Position numbers and translations under genes: made by a program. Below the pieces are notes generated by a model. It made no database searches. It was not told where the DNA came from and worked only from the letters and a program-made list of their open reading frames with translations. From Bactericera cockerelli (taxonomy: Eukaryota > Arthropoda > Insecta > Hemiptera > Triozidae), in NCBI GenBank assembly GCA_024516035.1, contig CM044956.1, positions 25,889,101 through 25,953,100 on the forward strand: DNA of 64,000 bases. The letters are read 5' to 3'. Of the stretch, positions 11,897-23,194 are shown piece after piece. The first letter of the stretch is position 1; the number at the start of each line of letters is the position of its first letter.

Positions 11897-13017
11897 TCTA
11901 TGTCTATAAAATAAAGCTATCTCTATGTGTGTATGTATGTATGTTCTTTATACAAATCCACACCGTTTGACATATGTAGGTCGTTTGGATCAGGGAATTC
12001 TTCTTGGTTATATCTACCTAGGGTTTAGATACAATGAGTAAGGATAAAAAATGGATGGGTGACACAAAAAAATCCACATTTTTCGATTTAAATGACATTT
12101 TTTATCGAAATTTGTCCTGACGACCTATCAACTCAGAGCGATAAAGTTTTAGGTAAGGGTTTGAGCTTTCATTTGACCTATCGATCGCGAATTTCTGATG
12201 AAACGTTCCTGAGCTACGCCGGGTAAGGTTAAAAAAGTGATGGGTGACACAAAACATTTACGTTTTTGGACATTAATGACAGTCACGGCGTTTTAAACAT
12301 ATATACACACATTTTTTATTATTCTAACTGGGGCGCCAAGCGCAGGGGAAAAAGAGCTAGTCCTAAAATTTGGATACGCGACACAAAAATTATTTAAGTT
12401 TTTTGACCTAAATGACATTTTTTGTGTGTGTGTGGCGTGTGTTAGTGTGTGGTGTGTGTGTGGTGTGTGTGTGTGTGGTGGTGTGTGTGTGTGGTGTGTG
12501 TGTGGTGTGTTGTGTGGGTGTGGTGTGGTGGTGTGTGTTTGTGGTGTGTGTGTGGTGGTGTGTGTGTGGTGTGGTGTTGTGGGTGGTGTGTGTGTGTGGT
12601 GTGTGTGTTGTGGTGGTGTGTGTGTGTGTGTGGGTAGTTGTGGTGAGTGTGTGTAAGTGGGGTGTGTGTGGTGTGTTTATGTGGTGTGTGATGTGTGTGT
12701 GTTTGTGTGTGTATGTGTGGTGTGTGTGTAGTTGGTTGTGGTGGGTGTGTGTGTGTTGTGTATGTGGTGTGGGGATGTGGGGGGGGTGTGATGTGTGTAG
12801 TGTGTGTGTGGTGGTGGTGTGTGTGGTTTGTGTGGTGTGTGTGGTGTGTGTGTGTTATGTTGTGTGGGGTGTGTGTGATTTTGTTAATGTTTTGTGTGTG
12901 TGGGCGTGTGTGTTGTGTGTGTGGTGTGGTGTTGTGGTGTGTGTGTGTGTGGTGTGGGTGTGGGTGTGTGTGTGTGTTGTGTGTTGTGTGGGTGTGTGTG
13001 TGTGTGTGGTGTTGTGG

Positions 13018-13048
<31 letters not shown>

Positions 13049-13346
13049 TGTGTGTGGTGTGGTGTGTGTGGTGTGTTGTGTGGGTGTGGTGTGGTGTGTG
13101 TGTGTTGTGGTGTGTGGTGTTGGGTGTGTGTGTGTGGGTGTGTGTGGTGTGTTGTGGTGTGTGTGTGTGTGTGTGTGTGTGTGTTGTGTGGTGTGTGGTT
13201 GTTTGTGTGGTGTGTGTAGTTGTGGTGTGTGTGGTTGGGGTGTGTGGGTGGGTGTATGTGGTGTATGTGTGTGTGTGGGTGGTGTTGTGTGTGGTTTGTT
13301 GGTGGTGTGGTGTGGTGTGTTGTGTTGGGGTGTGGGGTGTGTGTTT

Positions 13347-13382
<36 letters not shown>

Positions 13383-13441
13383 TGTGGTGTGTGTTGTGTG
13401 TGTGGTGGTGTGTGTGGTGTGTGTGTTGTGGTGTGGTATGG

Positions 13442-13472
<31 letters not shown>

Positions 13473-13518
13473 GTGTGGTGTGTGATGGACTAGCGAAGCG
13501 GCGGGTGTAACCCGCTAG
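11897..13518 (+). mobile_element. Non-autonomous Helitron, complete
   Basis: 5' end A|TCTATGTCTATAAAATAAAG; 3' end GGCGGGTGTAACCCGCTAG|T, a short hairpin followed by CTAG and a T, the Helitron hallmark. No Rep/helicase gene. The 3' half is a 1.07-kb TG-rich tract. Confidence 0.87.
12420..13490 (+). repeat. TG-rich imperfect satellite inside a Helitron
   Basis: About 1.07 kb almost wholly of TG with extra G at irregular 5-11 bp spacing (TGTGTGGTGTGTG...). Open frames here (Val/Cys- or His/Thr-rich) are artefacts of composition. Confidence 0.95.
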
Positions 13519-13889
13519 TATAAGATAATTGGGTATTTGATATTTGATGGCCATAAAATTATGAAGTGAGAGAAAGTAATATATAAATTTAAATACCAAT
13601 ACATAGGTAACTACCAAATATTTTTCCTTCACCAGCACGGCAACGCCTTAGTGAAAGCACCGCGCCGCATGCCTAGCCCCAACGCGGCTAGTCCTGAATA
13701 TAAAGTAAATAGATGATACATTCACTAGCGTACTTTCCTTGTATACTCGAATTCTGCATCCCTATATAAACCATACATAATTTAGCAATTCCTGGATGTT
13801 GGGAAATATTCTCTGCAGATAAGTCAGCCCGAATTACCCAGCTTTAGTTCCAGCATAAATAGCTCCCGTGCAGTTTTTGAAAGAAAAAA

Positions 13890-14483
13890 AAAACCGCCAC
13901 TTATGGACACAATACTTCCTCGTGATTATTTCACATTGTATACACGTGGCGATTTTGAGATTTTATACTTAATTACTTTTAAATTCAAAACAGCTTCACC
14001 ACTTGATAGTAGATTTTTAAATGGTAGAATACTATTTTTCCTACATTTTAGATTTTACAGAAAATTCTGTATCAACAATCAACAAGTCGAAGACCTCATT
14101 TTTCTTTGTCAATTTCTAGGATTTTCTTAAAAATATCTGAGCTAAATAATAATTAATTAGTAAATTGCCTATGTAAAAATTATAATATGCATATACATAC
14201 AAAATTTCATCAAAAGTGGGTGTACCGTTCACGAGATATAAGCGTTTAAGTAAAAAGTTAGTGGTCATGGTCTTTTGGTCTCTTTTACCCCGAACCGCTA
14301 GTGCAAAGTAATATATGTGTACAAAATTTCATCGAAATCGGTTGAGTAGTTTCCGAGATTTGCGCATTACAAGGATTATTTTTTACATGGAATTGAAATC
14401 GGAGCAAAAAGATATATATTTTTTCACAAAAACGAACACAATACGTCCGATTTCTAATATTAGAAATTTCTCGGAAGTAACTT
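13890..14483 (-). mobile_element. HINE-like family B, full length
   Basis: ATGGACACAATACTTCCTCG at left; TTTCTAATATTAGAAATTTC TCGGAAGTAAC palindrome at right. Confidence 0.75.
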
Positions 14484-14489
14484 AGATAG

Positions 14490-15395
14490 ATAGATAAATA
14501 TAGTTGAATTAATTTTAAAATAAAATGTACAACGAGGTTAGCAATAATAAAAGATACACGTTAAAAATAAATAAATAATAAATTAAACTTACAGAACAAT
14601 AAATAAATAATTGACTTTCTAATTTTCTCGGAAGTTACTTATTTATAGCACCGTTTCGTCTGATACATTTACCTTTATTTATGCCGTTGTACACAAAACA
14701 TAATACCTATGTCTTACGTATAGTAATAGTAATCACATGGCTTGGAAAAATACGTTGTGCACTATTATCTTCTCATAAAACCTGAAAAAGCTGCTGTGAG
14801 GTAAAGTATTAACATGCAGGGTATGGATGAAGGGCATTAGGGGGAAAGTGATGTCGGGGGGTTGGCGTTATTTTATTTCTTGTAGTTTCCCTGGGAGGTT
14901 CAACTTTTGCAGACATGGTGGTGCGCTGTATTCTGTTTGCAGCACAAGTGGGTAATACTTTCTTCTTGTCATATTTGATGGAGTTGGTAGCATGAGGCTC
15001 GCTGGTTTTCCTTAGGAAATGGTATTGTCTAAGGTTTTGATTAGAAAGCCACACGTTGAAAGAAATAAAGAAAAATTGAACACACAGGCACTTGATATTT
15101 GGGAAGATTCGGACTGTCCCCTGCCTTCGAGGAGGTATCATAGTTGTTATCAACAGAACCAAACGTTTGTAAGTTGGTTCCCGTTGGCCAGGCACAGGAC
15201 AATTTCCAGGTGCGGTTTTATGTTGAAGGAGGACCCGACATTTACACCTCAAGCGAAGAAACGCGGTTTCAGAGAGAGTAAAAAAAAAAAACACAAAAGG
15301 GCACAAAAAAATATGAAAGAATTGGAAAAATAACACTAACATTATATGAAAATAGTCAAACTTGGACATTATTGAACCCAAGAGACAGAAAAAAA
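14490..15395. other. Unassigned stretch with long open frames on both strands
   Basis: Open frames at 15019-15333 (+) and 14809-15444 (-) overlap. Neither peptide resembles a known family or shows splice sites. Perhaps an old element. Confidence 0.4.
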
Positions 15396-15613
15396 CACTG
15401 TCAATTATGAACACAATACTTCCAATGATAGGTTCACATTGCAATTTTGAGATTTTATACTAAATCACTTGTACGTATCTCCGAAACCGCTAAACTGATT
15501 TTCTTCTATAAAAAATTAATTTAAAATGGGGCCATGTACAGAATGTCTCCTATATCTGTATGTCTCCCGCGCTCCACCCTGTAAATACAAAGTCCGTCCA
15601 TATTTCTCATTTA

Positions 15614-16470
15614 TATACAGAGTGTCCATTAAGTCCCACCCCTACCCCCGTATCTCAAGAACGGCTGAAAATTAAAAAATCAAAACCCGAATTCCATAAT
15701 TTTTTGGAGGATGAAGTTTCAGAGAAAAAAAATTGCCTACACTGCCCCAGTCAGGCTAGGCACGGACCAACTTTAAAATATTAAATGAAATGATATGTCT
15801 TGTAGTAAATAGTTTTAAAGGCCTCGATGAGAGAAGTTCATTGCAATAAATTTCAGTGAGTTACGACATACCGTTCTCAAGATACAGGGTCGGCCGTCCT
15901 GGATAATACCCCTATGTTCTGACCTATAACTCGTTAACCGTAAGTTTCACCAGAATAATTATTTTTGATGTTAACTCTTTTTATCAAGACCTTTCGAACA
16001 AGGTATAATTAGATCTATTCTGTTCCTGTTAGTTTCTTCAGCGAGCAGAACGACCAGCCGGCAAAAGTTTTATCTGAAAAACATATCGATTTGCACCTTG
16101 TTCGAACAGTATCCAAAAAATGAGTTAATATCAACAAAATTTGTACTTCTGAAACTTTTCGGTTAACGAGTTATAGGTCAAAACATAGGGATATTAGCCA
16201 GGACGGCCGACCCTGTACCTGGAGAACGGTATGTCGTAGCTCCCTGAATTTTTTTGCAATGAACTTCTCTCAATAAGATATTTAAAACAATATGCCACAA
16301 GACATACTATTCCATTTAATATTTTAAAGTTGGTCCGTGCCCAGCCCAGCCTGACAGTATGGGTAATTTTTTTCTGAAACCCCAAAAAATACGGCTTTTT
16401 GCGATTTTCTTTATTTTGAGCCGTTCTTGAGATTCGGGGCTGGGGTGGGACTTTATGGACAACCTGTATA
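15614..16470. mobile_element. Foldback family D, full length
   Basis: ACAGAGTGTCCATTAAGTCC at left pairs with GGACTTTATGGACAACCTGT at right; the arms stay complementary for about 400 bp (ATACAGGGTCGGCCGTCCTG against CAGGACGGCCGACCCTGTA). A fragment lies at 1237-1378. Confidence 0.82.
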
Positions 16471-16474
16471 TGAG

Positions 16475-17600
16475 CGCACGGCAGTGCGCTAGTCGAAGTT
16501 CCAGCAAGCACGGGAGTGTATCTTTACACGAACCGATTTACCGGTTTTTCACACCCTCATATCTTCGGTTCAGTTCATCATAGAGACACGAAATTTGGAA
16601 CAAAGATAGTCCTTATAAAGACATTGTAAATTTCAAGAGTTTATTTAAAAAAAAATCAGAGAAGTAGGTAATTTTAAAATTTGCAATTTTGTCACTGACT
16701 CACTCACTGACAGATCATCAAAATTATGAGGCACTTCCCAACTACCTAGAAAGCTGAAATTTTGCATGATGGTAGGGTTTATTGTAAAAATACAGGGAAA
16801 ATCTGAAAAGTGGAACTTTCGCACTTATCTTGCTGTTAAACTGTGTTCTTTTAGGGAGGAAGTATACTTCATTATGCATATAAATTATGAGGCACTTGCC
16901 CACTACGTAAAAAGGTGAAATTTTGCATGGTGGTAGGGTTTACTGTAAAAATACAGGGAAAAATCTGAAAACCGGAACTTTCATACTTATTATGTTGTTA
17001 ATCTTTGTCGTTTTAGGGAGTATATTAAAGTGAAGAATCCTGATTTTTTTAATAAAAAATAATGAAACTGCATGTACTGCATGTTTTTGAAACGAACCAT
17101 TTACAAAAAGTAATGATATCCCACAAAAAAACTACTGTTAAAAAAAAACTCCTATTGAAAAAGGTTTAGCCAATGTATGCAGTGATATCTTGTTTGCGGC
17201 CAATTTATCTTGGTACTAAACGATTTCTTTTTTTTATCCCGTTTTCTGAGCTCCTCATTTTGTATGTTTTTAAGTGCAAATGCAAACTATCCTCTAACTT
17301 GGCCAGTTTTATGCCATCGGTTATATGAAATATTAGGACAATATGTAGGTATACAAAATGACAATAAAACCACCACAAAAAGTGAAACTGGCCTAGTTAC
17401 AGTATAGTTTGCAGTTAAAAACATACAAAATGAGGAACTCAGAATACGGGATTTAATAAAAAGAAATATTCGTCTCTGTGGCTGAAATGGGAAAATGTTG
17501 TGATCGACTGCCTTCTGCTCATATGTTGAAGAAATGTGAGACTTTAGTTTAAAATAAATCGAACTTGGCCTGGCGCACTGCCGTGCGCCTCGATAAACGT
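16475..17600. mobile_element. Helitron-like repeat with GCGCAC/GTGCGC hairpins
   Basis: Starts GAGCGCACGGCAGTGCGCTA G and ends near CTGGCGCACTGCCGTGCGCC, with two internal copies of ATTTTGCATGnTGGTAGGGT. Related pieces are near 30640-30885, 38885-38925 and 50040-50085. Confidence 0.55.
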
Positions 17601-18109
17601 CCAAAACTTAAGTTTAAATAAATTCTGCCTCTGTGGCTGATATGAGTCACTGATGTTGTTCTGCGCATGCGTATCCAATTATTGCCTATACATAATAATA
17701 AAATTATAGACCACAATCTTGGTAGGTGTTATCGTTCCAAAGATGATCGATACGAATCCATGAATAAGGGCGAAATTAATGTTACGGGGTCCACGCATAC
17801 CTCGTGAGCAAAAATGACCAGTGACGGAGTTATGCGCAAAAATATGTTATTAGATATTTAACGAAAAGGAAGAAATCGTATAATTTTGTAATACCCACTA
17901 AAATTGTGATATGATAACACATAATAAACAAATTTATTTATTTTTGTTATACATCAGTGACCTTAAGTCTAGTTTTTACGTAGTTGTAAATCGGGAAATC
18001 AAAGTTCCGACTCCAACTTGTGATCTCAATTTTGCCTATTAATTTCACGATAAGTCTGTGGATTGCAATTACATAAATTAAGATTTGAACATTCCTTGTA
18101 TTATTCCAG

Positions 18110-18265
18110 ACATTGACTCAGACGATCCTGAAACTGAAAAGGCCGCCACAAAAATCCAGGCAGTTTTCCGAGGTCATAAAACCAGAAAAGAGATAGAAGA
18201 CATAATGAAGACTGGGGACGACGAGACTCAAAATTTCGAACAGGAATTCAGCGCTGACGACAAAG
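18110..18265 (+). CDS. igl: igloo-like exon with first visible IQ motif
   Basis: The acceptor TTATTCCAG ends at 18109 and the donor AAAG|GTAAGATTT starts at 18266. Length 156 = 2 + 51 codons + 1. The peptide opens IDSDDPETEKAATKIQAVFR, then GHKTRKEIED, with an acidic tail ending FSADDK. Complete IQ motif. Confidence 0.88.
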
Positions 18266-21200
18266 GTAAGATTTATGTAAAATTAAAAAAAAAATAATAA
18301 CAAGAAAATGACTCTAATAAAAAATACACTCCCAATTATGGACACAACACTTCCTCGTGATTGGTTCACCTTGTACACACTCGGCAATTTTCTTATTGAT
18401 TTATTCTTTGAACCGACCTAAGTAGCTTGATCGATAAGGCGGCGAACTTGTCAACTGGAGGTCGGTGGTTCAAGTGCCGGTTTCAGCGTAGATTTAAATA
18501 TTATGGTATAACTTGCTGGGCGGGGCAGTTCATACAAATAGAATTTTTAAACATATTTAAAATTAATAACCGAGAGTGATGTAGAAATATACATATTTGA
18601 AACACAAAATATACTTTTTATGGAATATATTTTCTTGAAATAGGAATCAAGAAAAAGTCACTGCCAATTATGGACATACTTCCTCGTGAATGGTAATCAA
18701 AATTTTCAACATTTACTATCGTTAGAATCAGAGATTTTTATGTGTATGTGTACAAAATTTCGTCAAAATCCGTTCAGTGATTTCTGAGATTTGGGCGTGA
18801 CAATGACAAGGAATGTATTTAACAGACCGACAAATAGACAGAACAAAAGACAAACACAAAACCAAAGTTGCTCCGGAGGTTAAGAAAAAAAAAATGATAT
18901 CGGATCAAAAAAAAATTATTTTACAAAAACCAACCCAATACTTCCGATTTCTCGGAAGTAACATGATCACAAACAAATCGATCTTCATAGGAATGACTAC
19001 TATTACATGAAAAGTAGGTAATAATAAAGAAAACAGATATCAATCTCGCCGGGAGGCGAGCGCTCGTCAAGTAGCGCCAGACAATCGGCCTATATTAACA
19101 CGAAACAGAGTTTATATGTATTTTGTTTTATTGTTTTCGCCCACTTCCCGCTAACTTTTATCAATTTTTATTTTGTATTCGTAAAAAGACGCGAAAATAG
19201 ATTTTTTTTTTTTTTTAAGTGGGGTTTAACGTCGCTTTCAACTGCCATGGTCATATCACGACGGGGGTTTTACCTTCCATTCGCAGGAAACTCACAAACC
19301 TGCTACTCACATTGACCTCACCCAGCCTGAGTGGGGCCGGGAAAAGCCAGCGTCACGAGAATTAGAATTTGAATGGTCACCCATCCAAGTCTTAACCTCG
19401 CTGGATGTCGCTTAACTTCGGTGTTCTGAAGGGAACCGGTGTATTCAACATGCCATTGACGCTGGCTTGAAAATAGATTGTGTTTCACGAAAGCGCGAGG
19501 TTCCTACGTACAGTTAAAGTCGTTTTCTGGCCACGCCGAAAATCTTGAATTTCATGAAAATATTCATACGGGTTTTCAGACCAATTTTCTGTCAAGGGTA
19601 CAGCAATGTGTGCTTGTTGTGGAAAGACGTGAGTGACGTTCTTGGATAGAGAATTTTTTTCTGCATACCTTTTATAGTTTTAAGTATTTATTTTTTTATA
19701 GGATAGGAGATATAGCCTTCTAAAATAAAACCGGAAAGTTGCACAGAGCCGCCCTTGGTTATCTTGGAGCTGCGATTGTGGTATTTTTCGAAAGGCCTTA
19801 TCATAGGAAAAAATATTACATTGGACCAAACAAAAGTATTACATTGGACCAAACTTGAGTTATAGCCTTTGAAAGAAATACTTATTATGGAGCCCAGAGC
19901 CGTCTATTGTTATCCTAAAGATGTATTTCTGGTGTTTTTAGAAAGGTCTAGTCAAAGGGAATGAGATCACTTAATTTCAGATGGTTAAAACAAGTAGAAA
20001 AGTATTTAAAGCTCTCTAAAGGAATATCTATAATGAACCCTGGAGCCACGCCTAGTTATCCCAAGTGGATGACTGAAGGTTATTTCTAACCTGTCAAACT
20101 TGTCTTAAAATACTTTTAATTTCATCTACTTTTCAGAAATGTATTACAAATAGGGTGATTAAATTTAAGATTCTAAAGTCGACCCCCCCTGGTAATGATA
20201 AAAAATCAAAACCTCGTAAAAAGTTTTAACCCTCGATATAATGGTACACGTGTTATAGCATTTTTTAAAAAAAATGATCCGTTCTCTAGATATTTCGAGT
20301 GGCTCCTTTTTTTTGGCGGACCCTGTATGTATAGACATAATATTTCTGTTTCAGAGCTGTGTCATGCTGCGACCAAAATCCAGGCCACATTCCGAGGCCA
20401 CGCAGCGCGGAAACAGACAGAGGCGAATAAGAAAGAAGAAGATGAACTCAGTAAAGAGCTAGAAAAACTTGATCCTAAGGTTAGTCAAAAACAAATCAAA
20501 ACATCGGTTAAAAATCTTTCAAAATATTAGAGACGGTAAAATATCTTGCTAACCCAAAATCTTGATAAAGTCTTACAGTGACGTAAACAAATGAAGATAT
20601 CGAAAAATGTATGAGAATTGACCCCCCCCCCCCCTATACCATAATATAAAACCTACTAATCCAATATTTTTTTGTCAAAAAAGTAGTTTTTTGAGCCACC
20701 ACTGGCGAAATTCGGACTGGCGGCTGGCGGACTTGACCTAAAATTGCGAGATATCGAAAAATTCATAGGAGAACCTCCTTTAATGTATACATGAAACTTA
20801 ATATTCAGTACTTTGTGCAGTTTCGAAAGCGAAGCCGAAAAAATGGATTACAGATCCGGGCTGGAAATATAGTCAGTAATCTACCATTAACGAATGTAAA
20901 CGCTTTTTGGTCCACCCTGTATAGAGATAGGTAGGAATGATGATTGTGAGGTACGATGGAATGTAATTACTTCACATTTATTAACATTTAGTACCATTTT
21001 ATTTTATTGATTTGGCGCCATTCAAATAGTGAGTCCATGGATGATTAACGTCCATTTTTGCACATTGTGAACTGTACCAACAGAAATGAGAGAGGGTGTT
21101 TCTCTCTGTTCCTCTTGGCAGCCTTTAGTGGCCTTTTACGACAGGCAAGGACGGGATGGCGGAAGTATTATTATAATGAAGCTAGCTATCTTTCTCCCCA

Positions 21201-22658
21201 GGACGGGATGGCGGAAGTATTATTATATTGAAGCTAGCTATCTTTCTCCCCAGGACGGGATGGCGGAAGTATTATTATAATGAAGCTAGCTATCTTTCTC
21301 CCCAGGACGGGATGGCGGAAGTATTATTATAATGAAGCTGCTATCTTTCTCCCCAGGACGGGATGGCGGAAGTATTATTATAATGAAGCTGCTATCTTTC
21401 TCCCCAGGACGGGATGGCGGAAGTATTATTATAATGAAGCTGCTATCTTTCTCCCCAGGACGGGATGGCGGAAGTATTATTATAATGAAGCTGCTATCTT
21501 TCTCCCCAGGACGGGATGGCGGAAGTATTATTATAATGAAGCTGCTATCTTTCTCCCCAGGACGGGATGGCGGAAGTATTATTATAATGAAGCTGCTATC
21601 TTTCTCCCCAGGACGGGATGGCGGAAGTATTATTATAATGAAGCTAGCTATGTTTCTCCCCAGGACGGGATGGCGGAAGTATTATTATATTGAAGCTAGC
21701 TATCTTTCTCCCCAGGACGGGATGGCGGAAGTATTATTATAATGAAGCTGCTATCTTTCTCCCCAGGACGGGATGGCGGAAGTATTATTATAATGAAGCT
21801 AGCTATCTTTCTCCCCAGGACGGGATGGCGGAAGTATTATTATAATGAAGCTAGCTATCTTTCTCCCCAGGACGGGATGGCGGAAGTATTATTATATTGA
21901 AGCTAGCTATCTTTCTCCCCAGGACGGGATGGCGGAAGTATTATTATAATGAAGCTGCTATCTTTCTCCCCAGGACGGGATGGCGGAAGTATTATTATAA
22001 TGAAGCTAGCTATCTTTCTCCCCAGGACGGGATGGCGGAAGTATTATTATAATGAAGCTAGCTATCTTTCTCCCCAGGACGGGATGGCGGAAGTATTATT
22101 ATAATGAAGCTAGCTATCTTTCTCCCCAGGACGGGATGGCGGAAGTATTATTATAATGATAGCTATAAAGATATTATTATTGAGCGCGCGATTAGCTCAG
22201 TGGTTAAGCACTCGCTTGCCATGCGGAAGGTCCCGGGTTCGATCCCCCGTGCCGACAAAAATTTGTATTCTTAATTTGGTTACAATTGTTTGTAAGGGAT
22301 ACCTTTCGGTGCGCTCGTGTTGACCCAGCACCTAATTGGGAAGTATTGTGTCACTTCTCGCCCATCAGAGGGGGGCATACTACGGCATGGGCAGGCTACA
22401 ACACAGACCACAAGCGTCTACAGTAGCTCCTGTTTCATGGCTACGAAATAAAAACGGCTATGAAACACTCATCCTTAAAAAAAAAATAAAAAAAATGAAG
22501 CTAGCTCTCTTTCTCCCCAGGACGAGCTGGCCGATATTGACCTGTCGGACCCCGACCTGCACAAGGCGGCCACCAAGATCCAGGCCTCGTTCCGCGGCCA
22601 CAAGGTGCGCAAGGAGGTGGACCCTGCGGCCGACAGTGAGGCTGCCGATAAGGACTAA
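18110..22658 (+). CDS. igl: igloo-like IQ-motif calmodulin-binding protein, last three coding exons (gene-level entry)
   Basis: Three exons (18110-18265, 20355-20479, 22521-22658) join in consistent phases and end at TAA 22656-22658. Each encodes one IQ motif with the core AATKIQAxFRGHxxRKx, separated by acidic Asp/Glu-rich linkers. This tandem architecture matches the insect igloo protein, a relative of neuromodulin (GAP-43) and neurogranin. Those family members bind calmodulin through IQ motifs at low calcium, mainly in neurons, near the membrane. The first exon here begins inside a codon, so upstream exons and the start codon lie outside or were not recognised. Introns hold foldback, SINE and tandem-repeat DNA, including 19 duplicated copies of the last exon's acceptor. 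Family assignment is from motif recognition only; another multi-IQ protein is possible. Confidence 0.8.
18325..18970 (-). mobile_element. HINE-like family B, split by a SINE
   Basis: Two 5' ends (18335 and 18661, both ATTATGGACA-) and one 3' end (CCGATTTCTCGGAAGTAAC), with the 18408 SINE between. Shorter B fragments lie at 11758-11885, 15398-15535 and 54528-54555. Confidence 0.6.
18408..18545 (+). mobile_element. tRNA-headed SINE, diverged copy of the 38246 family
   Basis: AACCGACCTAAGTAGCTTGA TCGATAAGG and GGTGGTTCAAGTGCCGG match the family; the tail differs. Confidence 0.78.
19203..19467 (-). mobile_element. 5S rRNA-headed SINE, full length
   Basis: Near-identical reverse copy of the element at 4635. 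The poly-T side is at left and the 5S head ends at 19467. GAAAATAGATT flanks both ends as target duplication. It lies in the igloo intron between 18265 and 20355. Confidence 0.9.
19700..20328. mobile_element. Foldback family E fragment reaching the igloo exon-2 acceptor region
   Basis: The right end GGCTCCTTTTTTTTGGCGGA CCCTGTAT matches the terminus of the 60840 element and stops 26 nt before exon 20355. The left part (AAAGGTCTAGTCAAAGGG) is less certain. Confidence 0.6.
20355..20479 (+). CDS. igl: igloo-like exon with second IQ motif
   Basis: The acceptor TTTCTGTTTCAG ends at 20354 and the donor CCTAAG|GTTAGTC starts at 20480. Length 125 = 2 + 41 codons, so it takes the phase-1 base of the previous exon (making Glu) and ends in phase 0. 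The IQ core is AATKIQATFRGHAARKQ, followed by a Lys/Glu-rich helix ending KELEKLDPK. A foldback-element end lies only about 26 nt upstream of the exon. Confidence 0.88.
21148..22160 (+). repeat. Minisatellite of 19 duplicated 3' splice sites, 51/52-bp units
   Basis: Nineteen units carry the junction TTTCTCCCCAG|GACGGGATGG, preceded by one partial unit without the pyrimidine tract. Units are 52 bp (AAGCTAGCTATC form) or 51 bp (AAGCTGCTATC form) and otherwise almost identical. The 26 bases ending in CCCCAG differ at one position from the real acceptor of the terminal igloo exon (21 of the 26 are at 22500-22520), and the following GACGnnnTGGC matches the start of that exon. A tRNA-headed SINE separates the array from the exon. 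Near-identity implies recent expansion or homogenisation. Confidence 0.93.
22188..22490 (+). mobile_element. tRNA-Gly-like SINE between splice-site array and igloo exon
   Basis: The head ATTAGCTCAGTGGTTAAGCA, CTCGCTTGCCATGCGGAAG, GGTTCGATCCC resembles tRNA-Gly(GCC). The body holds TTGACCCAGCACCTAATTGG and GGCAGGCTACAACACAGACC and ends in an A-rich tail. It interrupts the link between the 19-unit array and the true acceptor. Confidence 0.88.
22521..22658 (+). CDS. igl: igloo-like terminal coding exon with third IQ motif and stop
   Basis: The acceptor CTCTCTTTCTCCCCAG ends at 22520. Reading starts in phase 0: DELADIDLSDPDLHKAATKI, then QASFRGHKVRKE, and an acidic end SEAADKD followed by TAA. 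It is much more GC-rich at third positions than the two preceding exons. Its acceptor is the apparent source of the upstream minisatellite. Confidence 0.88.
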   Translation, partial: DELADIDLSDPDLHKAATKIQASFRGHKVRKEVDPAADSEAADKD

Positions 22659-22850
22659 GCCCCGCCCACCTGGTGCTAGACGCCGTGGCGACCAGGAGAA
22701 GAGAGGAGATGGCTTCATCTGGTCCGCTTCAGTGAAAGATTCCTTTCTTGATAAATTTGCTGTGCAAATACTCACTCATTCATGTGCACTTGAGTGACTT
22801 AAAACCAAGCTGAACTTAGTTAAATAAATTACTTTTAGTTTAATAAAATT
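22659..22850 (+). other. igl: Probable 3' UTR of igloo-like gene
   Basis: Non-coding sequence follows the stop codon. AATAAA polyadenylation signals occur at 22823-22828 and 22842-22847. The transcript end is inferred. Confidence 0.5.
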
Positions 22851-22973
22851 ATGAAATTAAATTTAAATAGGTCTAAGTGGTAACTTAGTTTTTCTGAATG
22901 GAAATAAATGTCAAATCAACCTATCATTTAATAAGTTTGAATTTCAAATCTTTCAACTCTTCAAATTCATCCT

Positions 22974-23194
22974 CTTTTTTTTAAATTTGGGTTAACGTCG
23001 CTTTGAACAGCATGGTCATATCACAACGGGCTTGTTATCCTCCATTCGCAGGTAACTCACAAACCTGCTACCCACATTACCTAGCCTTTGTTGGGCCGGA
23101 AGGTCAGCATCACGAATTCTTCACCTCGCTGGACATTACTTAACTTCGGTGATCCTACGAGAACCGGTGCATTTAACGCGCCATCGACGCTGGC
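22974..23194 (-). mobile_element. 5S rRNA-headed SINE, diverged copy
   Basis: Same head and core with many substitutions and small deletions. Lies just beyond the igloo 3' UTR. Confidence 0.8.

Noticed and set aside
12412..13638. Open frames up to 398 codons, Val/Cys-rich or His/Thr-rich
   Set aside because: They arise from the TG/CA tract of a Helitron, which has no stop codons in several frames; no gene signals.
14809..15444. 211-codon minus-strand ORF
   Set aside because: No domain, no splice or start context, and it overlaps an equally open plus frame and a family-B fragment.
21280..21742. 17-residue repeat protein frames of 136-137 codons
   Set aside because: The 51-bp units keep frame, so the ORF is a by-product; 52-bp units break it on both sides.
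22188..22265. tRNA-Gly gene
   Set aside because: The tRNA-like head continues into a repeated body with an A-rich tail at several loci, so it is a SINE, not a functional tRNA gene.
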